A stretch of 64,000 nucleotides of DNA from Manis javanica. Its lineage: Eukaryota > Chordata > Mammalia > Pholidota > Manidae. The DNA lies in the NCBI RefSeq assembly GCF_040802235.1, contig NC_133174.1:139367213-139431212 (forward strand). The letters are read 5' to 3'. Shown piece by piece: positions 51,481 through 63,500 of the stretch (position 1 is its first letter; each line of letters opens with the position of its first letter). Position numbers and translations under genes: made by a program. Under the pieces are notes generated by a model, which was given only the letters and a program-made list of their open reading frames with translations, had not been told where the DNA came from and did not search any database.

Positions 51481-51894
51481 TTGGAGGGTGTGTGGTAAGG
51501 AAGCGAAAGCTTTGAACACGTTCAGTTTGAGTCAACCCTTAGACATTGTAGGAGAGGAAAAAGGTTTCCTTGACCCTCTTAGGATCCCTGGCTGCCGAGC
51601 CTTCACAAGGAAATGAAGACCGAAAGAAGTGGTCAGCCCTGAGTGTTGTTATGCTGGGGCTGCTCCTTTCCTCTGGGCAGGGGGAGGATGCTTCTCCCAC
51701 GAGGGTCTTATGACCTGCTTCACATGGAAGGGGGAGGGAGGACAAAGGTCTGCTTCTTCCTGCCATTTTCTCAAACTCCTTCATCTTAAAATATCCAGTA
51801 TGCCAAGGTGCCATGTTTGGGGATAGCATGTCCCGACCCCCGTGAACATCCAGGTGGTGATTTCACGGGCATCTCTCCGTGTAACAGGCTCTAG

Positions 51895-52100
51895 TGTGAG
51901 GGTTCTCTAGGAGTTCTCCCGTGTAGCTTTCACAACAACCCCAGGAGGGAGAGGCTGGCATTCTCCCCTCTACTATACAGGTGAGAAATGGACACCCAGA
52001 TAGGGCGAGAAACTTGCCCAAGGTCACATAGCTATTAATTGGCACAGCCTGGACTTGCACCCACACATTCCAATTCCAGAGTCAGTGCTCCTAACCCTCA
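51895..52100 (-). mobile_element. MIR SINE, antisense
   Basis: 'cccctctactatacaggtga', 'gaaacttgcccaaggtcaca' and 'gctcctaaccctcagtacc' follow the reverse MIR from end to end. Confidence 0.85.
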
Positions 52101-52149
52101 GTACCTCCAGATAAATGGGGAGTCAGGGAAGCCAGGAGAAGCATGTTTT

Positions 52150-52450
52150 TCCAGAATGGAATGATCAGCTGAGAGAGATTTTAAGGGAGTGGTAGGGTTA
52201 AAATCCTGATGGGAATGGGTGTATGAGAGAATGGGAGGAGAAAAAGTAGAGACAGTGAGTCTAGACAACTCTTTCATGGAGTTGTGCCCACTAGAGGAGC
52301 AGAGAGTAGGTGTGGGGTCAAGGGAAAGTCTTCTTATTTTTTTAATGTTGGTGGGACTGCTCCAAATGATGCAGAAGAGAAAGGGACATTTACAAAGAGG
52401 GAAGTCCTTGTGAAGCTGAGAAGGGGTAGGATCCAGGAATTTATGCTAGC
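52150..52450 (-). mobile_element. Second L2 ORF2 fragment, antisense
   Basis: 'gagagaatgggaggagaaaa' and 'tctagacaactctttcatgg' match the L2 region upstream of the reverse-transcriptase palm. This is a different copy from 49250-49960. Confidence 0.6.
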
Positions 52451-53109
52451 ACCATTCTGCATAGTTGTGTGACCTTCGGCCGCACTGTTGCTACCCTGGG
52501 GCAGACAAGAAGAGAGCAGATGTGTAGATTTGTCCAGATTTGGTGCTGTGTCAGGGGAAGGTAACAGAGTGGCAATGGAGCAAGGAAGATTATTGACAAG
52601 AAGCTGTCACTGGGTCACTGACTCCAAGCTGGGTAGGGAGGGGAGTGAGGAGAGGAAAGGGCTACCAGATGGGAAGAAGGTAGAGGAGCCAGGGGCAGAG
52701 ATCTCCGTGAGCTGGAAAAGGAGGACGTAGTGGTCAGAAAATGGAAGGCCTGCGATAGGGACTCTGGAGGTGGCGGCAGGATGCAGGCTGCCCGCAGGTG
52801 GCCGGGTCAGAGCACTGGGAGGCCTGAGGTTGGGGATGGATGCTGAAGTCACAGCCCCACCGCTCTACCTCCCAGGACACTCTCTCACACCCAGTGGGGT
52901 CTGCGTGGCAAAGAACAGCCCCATGCCAACACTTGCCCAAATGTTAGATGCTGCTTTAGCCACTTGGCCTAAGCCTCCAAGGAGAGGATTTTACCCAAAG
53001 GCAGACCGATCTATGCAGAGGTATGTGGGGTGTTGGGAAAGGAAGCACCTCGCCAGGGTGGGGCGCAGGGGGACCTTGCTTAGTGGAGGGAACCTGATTT
53101 CAGCTACAG

Positions 53110-53325
53110 CAGCACTCTCCAGTAGAACTTTCTGCCACGACGGAAACATTCTTTACAGGAGCTGCCCACCACACAGGTCTGTCGAGCTCTTAAAATGTGA
53201 CTATTATGACTGAGGAACTGGATTTTCAATGTAATTTTATTTTATTTGATTTTATTGTAATTAATTTACATTTAAATAGCCACACGAGGCCAGTGGAGCT
53301 CTAGAGACTGTGCTGGTCTCAAGGG
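53110..53325 (+). mobile_element. Non-autonomous DNA transposon (MER type, unnamed)
   Basis: 'ccagtagaactttctgccac', 'gaggaactggattttcaatg' and 'tttaaatagccacacgaggc' follow a common mammalian element with imperfect terminal inverted repeats. The family name was not recalled with confidence. Confidence 0.5.
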
Positions 53326-55305
53326 GGCGGGTGGGGGAGGAAGGGGAGGGATGGAGCACACAATGCCAGGGAGCCTAGAGCCATTGGGTTGAGTTCACCA
53401 TCCCCAAGTACAGGTGACTGGGGCCAAGTGGAGTGGACAAGGGCCAGGTGCACACCCCCCATCCGGGCTGCTCTGATCCATTCTGATGAGGGCCTGCCCC
53501 TTTCCTCTGTGCTGAGAAGATGTGAGTTTCCATCAAGGGGGACCCCAGCCAGCAGCTCTCTGTTCCTGTTCAGATGGGTGAGAAGGCAGCTTGTGAACAG
53601 TTGGCCCCTCCAGTTTCCCAAAGGCTGCTCCCCTTGAGGAACTGAAGGGAGCTAAACACCCTCGGAGGTTTCCAGAAAGACTAATAGAGATACGCATGTT
53701 CTGCAAGAGGTCAATCACAGGAACCTGGCTCTTCTATGTGAAGGGGTTTCAGGAATACACTGAATTTCCCTTTCCCGGGTGGGAATGTCCACTTCCCAAG
53801 TGCAAGGGCAGTGCTGAACCAACAGGAACGAATCAGCACCTCTTGGAGCTGGACAGACCCTCAGGTTGCTTGTGACATCTGCCCCACTAGCCAGTGGCTT
53901 AGCCAGGCTCAGCAGGGCCCCTGAGTGTGAGCTCCCTCTCTCACCTGGACAGGGACCCAGTCAGATCTGGGGGTGCCACCCAGACCCCAACACCGACTCT
54001 GGCCTGCCTTTTCTTGAGCGGGTGGTGGCTTCCACACCATTCCTCTTCTGGGCCTGTGCTCAAATGCCCAGTGGGCACCAGTCCTGCAAGAGGGTCCCAG
54101 GAGCCCAAGCTGCTTCTGGGACAGTAACAGGGTTTCTGGGGGCCAGGCTTGGGCCCAGCTCAGGGGAGGGGCACCCAGCAGGGCCAGGCAGCCTCCAGCC
54201 TCCCCAGGCTGCTGACAGGCCCAGACCCTCATCAGGGCCCCTTGCCAGGAGTGCTTGGCTGAGCTTTGGGGATGAGGGGGTGCTGGGCAGGGAGCCCACC
54301 GTCTCCTCCTCATGACCTCCCTTCCTCCTCATCCGGGAGCCTCATTGCTGGCCAACTGTACTAAAACTCCGGAAAACCATGGCGGGGAGGTTTTCCAATT
54401 AGAACATTCTTTTTCCGATCTGTGGATGGTTTTTAGAGCAGCAAAAAGCCATTCTTCAGGGCATGTGGGGATTATCTGCTAGCGAGGCCTTGGCTGGATT
54501 GCTCGCTCGGCTCTGCAGGCCTGGCCTGGGGCTACTTCAGAGCATTCTGAGGCATCAGGTCACACAGGCCAAGAGTGACCGCCAGCTGTTCCCTGGGCTT
54601 ATTCAAAGTAGCACATCCAAAACGCAGTGGGAGTCCTGGCTGCCGGGGTGGGACATGTCAGCTTGGCCCAGGGAGACCTGCCTGCATGGCCTCCTTGCTC
54701 CCAGTGGGGCCAGCTGGCCACAGGAGCAAGAAATCCCCAGGTATGGATTCTGCCCCTTGGAACTGAACTGGTCCACCTTCTCCGTGAGACTGACTGGTCT
54801 CTGGGTGGGGTGGGGTTGGCAGTGTGCGGGGACAGGAGGTCTGAAGGGGTCAATTGGAGCCATGCATTCATGGCAGGGAGGGCACCAGCCCCTTAGCTGG
54901 GAGTGGAGGCTGAGGGCTGGATGGTGTGTGGGCCTGGGGCTGAGGGGGAGGTGGGGGCAAAGGCAAGACTGTGCAGGTGGGGTCTCACAATACACTGAGG
55001 GGTTGGACCAGCTCCCAGCAACCTGGAGAGCTGATTACAGACTCAGATTCGGGGCTCTGTAGGGATGGGACATGGCAGGGAGTGGACAAGGGTCATTTTA
55101 GATGCAGCCACACCTGTAGACCCCTGACCCCAGGGGACTCACCCTGCTTGGAGCTGGCTGGGTCACCCAGCAAGTAGAAACTGGTTGAAAAGCTTAGGAG
55201 GATGAGATGGCAGGGCGGGCCCCTAAAGGAGGGAGGGAAAAAAGGAATTAGGGTCAAACAGGAGCCTCGCTCTCCCCACATGTGAGTCTGAGTACCTTGG
55301 CTGGG
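53326..55305. other. GC-rich intergenic sequence with no supported gene
   Basis: Long open frames occur on both strands (for example near 54463-55062), but they overlap one another and lack domains. A short inverted repeat lies at 54371-54396. Confidence 0.5.
54371..54396. repeat. Inverted repeat GGAAAACC...GGTTTTCC
   Basis: Two perfect 8-bp arms are separated by 10 bp in an otherwise GC-rich stretch. Each arm contains a GGAAAA core like an NFAT half-site. Function is unknown. Confidence 0.5.
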
Positions 55306-55309
55306 TGGG

Positions 55310-55440
55310 GGTTCCGTCAGAGCTACTGGAGACCTGTTTCAGCTCTACCGCAGACTGGCTATGTGGCCCCAGCTTGATACAATCCCTCTCTGGGCCTCTG
55401 TTTTCCCATTTGCACAAAGGCAAGGTTTGGGTCAGTTGTT
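55310..55440 (+). mobile_element. MIR SINE, partial
   Basis: 'gctctaccgcagactggcta' and 'ctctgggcctctgttttccc' follow the MIR core and 3' half. Confidence 0.65.
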
Positions 55441-56317
55441 CATCTCCAGTTCCCACACCCCCAACCCTAGCGGGGGGACACTCTGCCTGGGTTGGCTTTG
55501 GGGCCTGACATTTTTCTGGGCCCCACCCATAGTCCCCCCTCCCTAGCCTGGGAATGTTTCAGCTACACCAGCTTCCCTCAGTTCTGTTCCCAGCCCTGGA
55601 CATCAGAATGGGGCCTCCCTGGAACTTAGGAGCACTGCTGGCCAGTTTTTTCCAACCAGCCACCTGTCCCCCTACTCATCTGCCTGCTTTAACCTGGCCT
55701 CCCAGAGAATCTGTCTCTACTGCCTGCTCATGGACTCTGGCCCCCCAAGGATAAGGGTCACCAGCTGCGTACTCCTGCTGCTACCTTCCAGGCCTCTTGC
55801 CTACCCAGGCACCTTAGCCTGGCCCCACCCTCAAGTCCACCCTATGTAGAGGCAGCACCTCACCCTCATAGCAGGGCCTGGGAGGGCTGCTTGTCAGTGA
55901 GGAGGTTACTCCATCTGGGGGTCTTCAGCAGGACTCTGCCAGAGCCTGGGTGGCTGGCCAACCTCGGAGGTGGATGCGGGGGCCAAGCCACAAGAGAAAC
56001 TGAGAGTAGAGAGGGCCTGGGCCAAGCTCAGGCCCAGCAGGGGGCAGCCAGCATCCTCTAAGGTCTTGGCCCTCAAGTTCTAGGCCAAGGGGAAGTTCAT
56101 GAAGGAACCAGTGTTGTGGTCGAGAATGGGTGGGAGGTTGCCACCAAGGGAATATCTTGTGCAGGGTCTAGATGGCATAAGAACACTTGGTGTGTCTGGG
56201 GCCAGGCACCTGAGGGCAAGGAGGCTGATGAGGTTGGCAGCGGCCTTAAAGCCTGGCTGAGGTGGCTGGGGGTGGCCCTGGCAGGGGCAGGGGGTTCTGT
56301 TGGGGCAGTGAACAGGT

Positions 56318-56353
56318 GGGCAGGGCAGGGCAGGGTAGGGCAGGGCAGGGCAG
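56318..56353 (+). repeat. (GGGCA)n short tandem repeat
   Basis: Seven units of GGGCA, one changed to GGGTA. Confidence 0.9.
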
Positions 56354-57439
56354 TTACCCTTCAAGTCAAACTCGTTTGCAGGCGAGATCAGCTGCAGGGC
56401 CTGGCAGCCGGGCAGGAAGGGAGGAGGCGAAGAAAGGCTGGGTCCTTTGGCTGACGCAGTCATGGCAGATCTCGCCTGGGCAGGGGCTGAATCACCTGGG
56501 ACATGGGAAGAGCTCGAGGCCCAAGGGCACGGCAGCCCAGCCCTGGACGTTCTTGCTAAGTGGCCACCGGCTTTGGATGCCACTCGTTTGTGCTCTAGCT
56601 GACCCACGCAGACTTAGGGCTCTGGGGCCCGCTTTCCCTTCCCCACTGGTGGCTTCACACCTATGTCAAGTCCATCACTGTGTCCTCTACATTCTACCTC
56701 TTTTAGATAGGGGCCCTTCACGGGGAGGTGGCCCCAGAGAGGCCATCTACTATGTTTAGGAGCTAGGATGCAAGCCAAATCCACAGCCACCAGCAGCCCA
56801 AAGCGGGAGGCGGGAAGGCATTAGATGCTGGCCACCAGATTGGAAGCAGAAAAATGCTGATTGGCAGGAGACCGAGATGAACTGAAGTGACTTTGTATAC
56901 AATTCCCTCATCCCCCACACAAGTATTCATGCAGACACAGGGTCACCTCCTCCCTACCTGATGGAACCCAGGAAGGGAAAGGAGAGGACAGCTTCCAGAG
57001 TTTCACCCACCCCTCAACGCCCGCCTTCTGTAAATCCCCTCCAACCCTCCGGGAGCTCACCCTCTAAAACAACAAAGGGTGATGGCTGCTAGGTGGATTG
57101 CTGCCGTCAGAGGGAGCTGGGAAGTGGGCTGCTGGCCTGGGAGGCCGGTGCAGTCAGGAGAGGATCTGAAGAATGACCGAAAGTCCACTAGCCAGCCAGA
57201 CAAGGGGACAAAGGACATTCTAGGGGGTCTGAGTGCCAGGAGCAAACGCCCCAAGGAGATGGGCCTTGGGATGTACTCAGAAAGTGGAAGCAGGCGAGTG
57301 TGGACTTCCTGCAGGATCTCAGCCACCAGCCCCCGGCCCCCTCCCGCCCCTGTCTGGGATCTCCATCTGTCAAATGGATCTAGGAACAGAAGTTCTCTAC
57401 AGAATTAACCCGTAGCATCTGTGGAAGTCGTTGGCCACG

Positions 57440-57900
57440 AGCCAGGGCCAGATCACGTCGGGCATGGACAGGGGCCCAGCGAGGCAACCGGGGCCCTTCG
57501 CGCGGCAGAGGCCTCCCAGCCCGGGGCTCGCTGCGGGCTCGGCGCGTGAAGCCCGGGCCTTCATTTCCCCAGCAGCCCGGCGGGGCGTGGACGCTGGCGG
57601 GGGAATGCGCGGAATGCGCCCGGCGCGTCTACCTACCCCAGGAGAGGGCCGGGGAAGGGGGCCGGCCGAGGGGAGGGGCGAGGGGCGCGGCTCCGGCGCC
57701 GGAGAAAACCTGTTTGTCCCCTGGCGGGCGGAGCCCAGTCCGCGCCTCCCCGCCGCCCCGCGCGCTCTCCTCGCCGCGCCCGCGCCCGCGCCCGCTGCCC
57801 CGGCCCGGCCCGCCTGGGCGCTGCCCGCACGAGGGAGCCCGCGCCCGCGCGACCCTCCGCCTACCCAGGGAGCTGGGCACCTGAGTCAGGTAGGGCTGCC
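57440..57900 (+). promoter_or_regulatory. Second CpG island, candidate promoter of the next gene
   Basis: There is a sharp rise in GC and CpG (clearest at 57590-57860), including a CGCGCC-rich run near 57772-57796. A possible first-exon donor, GAGTCAG|gtaggg, lies at 57889/57890 beside an AP-1-like TGAGTCA. In human the next plus-strand gene after NSDHL is ZNF185, so this could be its promoter. No ZNF185 coding sequence is visible downstream in this window. Strand is inferred. Confidence 0.5.
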
Positions 57901-59672
57901 GAATCGCCGTCGGCGCGGCCCGGTACCCAGCCCAGTGACAGGGACAATTATGGACCTCAGTGTCCTCTTCCAAAGTCCTCGCCCGCTCCAGTATCATCCC
58001 TCCCAGGCTTGCGCTGGAAGGCAGTGCTGCTGGTTTTCTGGTTTCCGCTGTGAGCAAAGACACTGACCGAGAGGGGCAGAGATGGGTGCCTGGTCCTGCT
58101 GTCCTCACTCTGGAGAAGAGGGGGTGGAGTGTAAGTAAATGGCCTGGGGCTAGGGTGCTCTGAGAGTTGATCGCAGCCAAAGAATGTGGCATCTCAGATC
58201 AGATAGTTCAGCCTGTGTCGAATTTATCGAAGAGAAAACTGAGATCTAGGGTCAGGCTCACCAGTTGCTTGTGATGAGCCAGTGGAGGGCCACCAGGAGG
58301 GTAGCTGCTCAGACAGACGGCGCCGAAGCCAGTGTCACTGGGTGTTATCGATGGCATCTGCAGCAAGCGGGCTCTGTGGCCGGATTGTTTTGGTGGGGGT
58401 AGGGGAGCCAAGAGCCTTGTCCTCTTTGGAGAGTCAAAGTGATACCTCACCTGGGAGACACTGAAAGCTCGGCTCCCCTTCCGCTCTGCTGCTTCTGAGC
58501 TGGGGGCACCTGCGCAGCTCCGGGTCAGTCAGCCTCCCACCCAGGGTTGCTGGGGGCTCAGATGAGGTCTGTGGTGGGTGTACCTGAGCTTTGGGACATC
58601 CGGGGTGTGGTAGGAATTGTGTTCTCACTGAGCTGTTCACACCTAGCCTTGACTTTGTGGAAGGCTGTGCAGCCACATCTGAGGACCACACTTTTGAACC
58701 CTGAAAAAGGGCCCCTCACACCCCTCCCAGCAGTGGTCAAAGCCCCGGACACCCAGACCCAGGCTTGCCTTGGTCTCACGCCTCTTTAGACTCCTGCTCA
58801 TGGTGGCTGACTGGGACAGGGAGCAGAGGTGCATGGCTGATAGGCCTGGACAGTGGGTAGAGGCTGGGTTCCCAGTCCCCTGCACCAGCTCACACAGAGC
58901 TCTGGGGAAAGACTTGGTTCGGGGTGGGGGGTGTCCTGTCTTCCCAGGGCCTCTACTGCCTCATCTGAAAAATTCAGGGCAGCTCAGAGCCCTGCTCACC
59001 ACTTAGAAGTGAGTGGCCAGGCCCTAGATGCCCAGAGCAAGGGTGAGCTTGCTGGCTGGCCTTGGTGCTTGTACTCTTTGCCTCAGCATCCCCGGGTCAC
59101 CCCAGGATGGGAAGGAGCGGATCCACCTCACTAGCCGTACTCCATCTCTCCATCAGTTCCTAGCCCGAGCCCTTGTGCCTTCCTGGCCTGGCATTCAGAA
59201 GCCCTGGCCTGGCTGGAGGCTCAAGTCAGCTTTGGGGAGCTGATGGAAGGCACCCAGCACAGGTCCAGGCACATGGCGGGGGCTCCAGATCTGTTCATCT
59301 CCACCCTCTGGACACTCACACGTCATCAAGACAGGTGGCCCATGACCACACTGGGTGCTGTGGCTCTAAGTGGAATAAGCACAAGGGGCTGTGGGAACCT
59401 GGAGCAGGGGAGCAGCCCTGGCTGGGAGGATGAGGGAAGGCTTCCTGGAGGACGAGCGCTTGGAAGCAGGAGATGGAGCTCAGCAGTTGCCAGGTCAAGG
59501 CCCACACATCCTTTGGGATCGTTTAAGTCTAGCATCGCCCTTGTTCCTCAAAGACCAAAGCCAATTCTTCCTAAGCCCCTATATGTTCCACCCAGAGCTG
59601 GGCATGGGAGCCTGGAGAGAAATCGGACACAGGCCTGGCCCCAAGGAGTGGCGGTCTAGCTGGGGACAGTGG

Positions 59673-59704
59673 CCAGAGGCCAAGGTGGTGGCGGCCGGGG
59701 CTGA
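59673..59704 (+). repeat. 32-bp exact duplication, copy 1
   Basis: The block begins 'ccagaggccaaggtggtggc' and is identical over 32 bases to 60477-60508. The flanks differ completely. Confidence 0.95.
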
Positions 59705-60239
59705 CAGGCCACTCAGTAGGGAGCTACTCTCTGCATCAAAATTGTTCACCTCCCTTCGTCCTCAACTCCAGATTCCAGACAGAGCCCGCATCCCCTGAGG
59801 GCAGTGACCCCAGAGTCCAATGCTGCCTAGTACCTTGGCAGGGCAGACTCTGGGACCCTGGCAGCAGGTCTGGATCTCACTTTTAGCCACAGCCCATAAG
59901 GCGCCAGCTCATCTGTAACACTGGCACGGGACAGTACTATGGCCAAAGAAGAGGAGAGCTGCCTTCCACATCTCCACTGCTCTGAGTTGCAACCCACATG
60001 CCACCCGAGCCTTTGGGCCTCTGTGGTTGGGATCCATTGGGGACTCTACCTTCATTCCTGCTGTGCCCTCGGAGAGCTGGCTGATGCCAGGGCAAGAGCA
60101 GCCCACCCAGGGGACCCATGCACCTGACAGTGATGGTCAGGAAAGGTTAGCATTGCTTTTGAGGGTCAGAGAGTTGGCACGGGACTCATGAAGTGGAGCA
60201 GGGAGATGAATAGGAGCAGGGGTGTGATGGGATGGGGGG

Positions 60240-60425
60240 CTCCTTTAGGCTTAGTGGTAAGAGGGCAGCTTGGAGGTCAGACTGGGTTCAACCCCATCTC
60301 AGCCACCATCTAGCTGTTCAAACCTGAGCACATCGCACAGCCTCTGGAGGCCTCAGTTTTGTCACCTGTACAGAAGGAAGGCTGAGCCCAGGAGCATCTG
60401 CTGCGAGGGTGTGAGCAGCTAGCGC
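60240..60425 (+). mobile_element. MIR SINE
   Basis: 'ggcttagtggtaagagggca', 'gactgggttcaaccccatct' and 'cctcagttttgtcacctgta' are in MIR order. Confidence 0.85.
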
Positions 60426-60476
60426 CTGGCGTCAAGGTGTTCCCCTGCCAGCTGAGCCAGAGCCACACATCCTCCT

Positions 60477-60508
60477 CCAGAGGCCAAGGTGGTGGCGGCC
60501 GGGGCTGA
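60477..60508 (+). repeat. 32-bp exact duplication, copy 2
   Basis: Exact copy of 59673-59704, 804 bp downstream, same orientation, ending 'gcggccggggctga'. Confidence 0.95.
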
Positions 60509-60599
60509 GGTTGGGGCCAGGTTGGGAGGGCTATGGGCTCCCCAGTTGAGGAAAAACCCTTTAAAAGTCACTGCTAGTCTGTGCCGCTGGTATGCATGG

Positions 60600-63500
60600 T
60601 GTCTGTCCACAGTTCAGTGATTAATTCTTAGGGCATTTCCGGATGCTTACTAAAAAAGCATTCACTTTCTTTTTAAATTTTCACAGTTTTGATTTTTAAT
60701 TTTTCATTTTGGATTAATTTAAAACTCAGAGAAAAGTTGTAAGAATGGTGCAAAGAACTGCCTAGAAGCCTTGTCTGGATGCCCCACTTGACATTCCTGA
60801 TCGTTTTCTTCAGGAAGCGGCAGCTGACATAGGAGTACCTGTGTGGCCCTGAGGGATCACCAAAGAGGGACCAGGAGGTGGGCAGGGCTGGTGTCAGTTC
60901 ATTTTTTCAAGGGAAAATTGAGGAACAGAGGGGGCACTCACCCAAGACTCTTTTGAGGATGAGGAATGGAGCCAGGTTCCCTTATTTCAAAAGCGTTTTC
61001 CTATCACTTGCCCTTTTGGGTGCCAGGGCACAGGGATGAATGACTGAGGACTAAGGGCAGGGGAAGGAGAAGGGAGGGAAGGTCTGGGCCCACACGGGAC
61101 TGGAAAATGAAGGGACAAGAGGCCCTGTGGGTGTCATTCTCAAACTCGAATGTGGGGAGGCAAGAAGCTGCATCTTAAGCACATGTCCCAGGGGACTTGG
61201 ATGTCAGACTTACCCAGGGGCCAGTTTCAGAAAACCCATCTAAACTTTTCCTGCAGGCAGCATGCGTACTTCCCATCTCAAGATGGAGCTGGGAACTGGG
61301 GCTGTAGGGCCAGAGAGGGGTCTGGCCTCTGGGGCCAGTGACGGGCAGGTTGCGCACTGCAGCTGGTTGTCACTGGTGGTCCCTGGCCTTGGTCCCATTT
61401 GTGGGCACACCTCAGGTGCTCTTGGTCTGGTCCCTGTGATTTTTGGCAGAGGGTTGCTATGGAGAGCAGGCACAGGGACCTCAGTCAGAGACGGGCATCC
61501 CTGGTGAAACTGTGTACATCAGTGCCTGATTGAAGTAGTGCCTGCTTTAGACTGAAAATACAACAACCGCCCAGCCATTAAAAAAAAAAAGAAAGAAAGC
61601 AAACCAAAAGCCAGGAGTTGCCTCACCACTCCTGCCTGGCAAGCTCCTACTCATTCTCTCATTGTTTTGGGAGGGCCCAAGCCAAGGGCCCCTCACTGCG
61701 GAGTGCAGCTTTTTGGCAGAGCCTTGTAGGGCTGCTCTGGGCTTCTGTCTGTCTGCCCGGCACCCAGCGTGGCATCAACTTTACATAAATGTTTGTTGAA
61801 CAAATGGAAACATGGCCTTGGGAAGTGCTTTCTCCTCTGTGAGTGTCCATATTCTCTTCCAAGAATGAGACACTGCTAAGAGGTAAGGGTGGAGCTCACA
61901 GGACTCCGAGTGTGGGGTGGACAAGAAGGTGAGAAAGGAGGGGACAGGGAGGGGAGCTAGCAGCCAAAGGAGGCCTGCCCACAGTCAGTGGGGCTGGGAG
62001 GTGGTGTTGGGTGGGGAGAGGGTGCTGGGCAGTTCTTTTCTCCTGCATCCCACTGGTGATCAGCTGTAACTAGGACAGAAGGAATCAGTTTTTGTAATGT
62101 CAGTCAGGGGCAAGTGGGGGGCATGTCTGTCACTGGGCCTGCTCGGGCGAAGGCTGTGTGCAGGTGGGCATTTCCGCCCCCCTGGCTTGGCCTTGGTTCC
62201 CAGGCTGCAGAGACAAGTGAGGTGCAGGGCGAGGGGAACAGAGTCCGCCTGGGCCCTGGAGGAGAGCTACCAGTGTTCCTCTGGGCCCCTTCTCATCAAT
62301 TAGTGAGGGAGGTGGAGGCACTGGGAATGATGGGAGCAGCTCACCGCGGAAGGGGTCACCCTGTTTGCGGTGAGAGCTCATGGGCCCTGTGGTCACCAGC
62401 ATGCTGGCCCTCTGCAGCTCCCTGGCCTCCCCAGCGGCATGTCAGAGGGCCCCACCCGGAAGCCTGGTGGCCAAGCCACCCCTGCAACAGTACGGTTGCC
62501 CCAAGCGGTTGTTTATATTCATCCTGCCAAGAGCTAGAAAATGGGGGCAGGAGAGCCAGAAGGCATCCCACGCACCCAGGAGTGGCGGGCGCCGCGTGGC
62601 CGGGCTCCCATTGCCCCGGCAGCGCTCAGGCTCCCACCACCGCTGGGGGGAGCCGGCCCCTTAGATGTCTGCCGCACCAGGCGCCTCCAGTGCTGACGCC
62701 ACGAAGTCTAGATTCTGGGGTGTTGGAGGTGGGATGTGGGGAGGGGAAATTCCAGACCTTCATGCAGAAGTCATTTACCTGTAAACCACATTTAAAAATA
62801 CTCCCCCGCCCCATGTGCTCTTTTTCCATATTACAATGTTTTTCCTTCTGCAACTCAAGCCTCCTCCAGCTCCTTTCCCCCTGGGCACCTCCTTCCTGCT
62901 GCCCCGTTAGGCTCCAGGCGGGGTTCCACTGAGTCGACCTGTCAGACAACAGCTGAGGAGGGGCCCAACCTGGGACAGTCAACCTGAGGTGCCCTCACGG
63001 CCACCCTCCCACCCTTTGGTCGCTGGTGGTGGCAGCCCCCAAGGTGAGCTCCACTGCCAGGGGAGCTATGCAGCCTCTAGCAGCCTGGAGTCTTCAGACT
63101 GTGGGGCCCGACTCCGCCTGTTTAAGGAAGGCCACAGGGAATGGGGCACAGCTGCCATCCTCTTGAAGGCTTTGCTTTTCCATCAGTTACTCATTGACAG
63201 CCTCGTCCAGTAGTGGGGAGCCAAGGCACCACAGGAAGGAGTCTCCTTCCCGCCAGGCCAGCTGTCTTCTCTGAAACCCCTTGGCAGTGCCTACCTGGAG
63301 GACCAGAACTGGCTGGGTTCCCACTCTTAGGAACAAGTCCCTGGGAGACAAGGGACTGATGCTCCACCTCCTCCTTCATGACTCAGACGGGAGCATTTGT
63401 TTCTGCTGAAATGATTGCTGGGGGACCACATTCGGGGTCTATGACTCTGTTAGGGCCCCATGAAAATGCTCCCGGATGGAGCTTTACATAAACCTGGCCT

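Noticed and set aside
54463-55062. 199-residue open frame
   Set aside because: Trp/Gly/Leu-rich text without domain, repeat or splice support. Overlapping frames occur on the other strand.
57431-58066. 211-residue open frame over the 57.5-kb CpG island
   Set aside because: Same compositional cause, with an antisense frame of similar length. No domain, and it crosses a likely splice donor.
62114-62932. 272-residue open frame considered as a ZNF185 exon
   Set aside because: The sequence does not resemble the ZNF185 N-terminus as I recall it, has no LIM domain and no convincing splice context.
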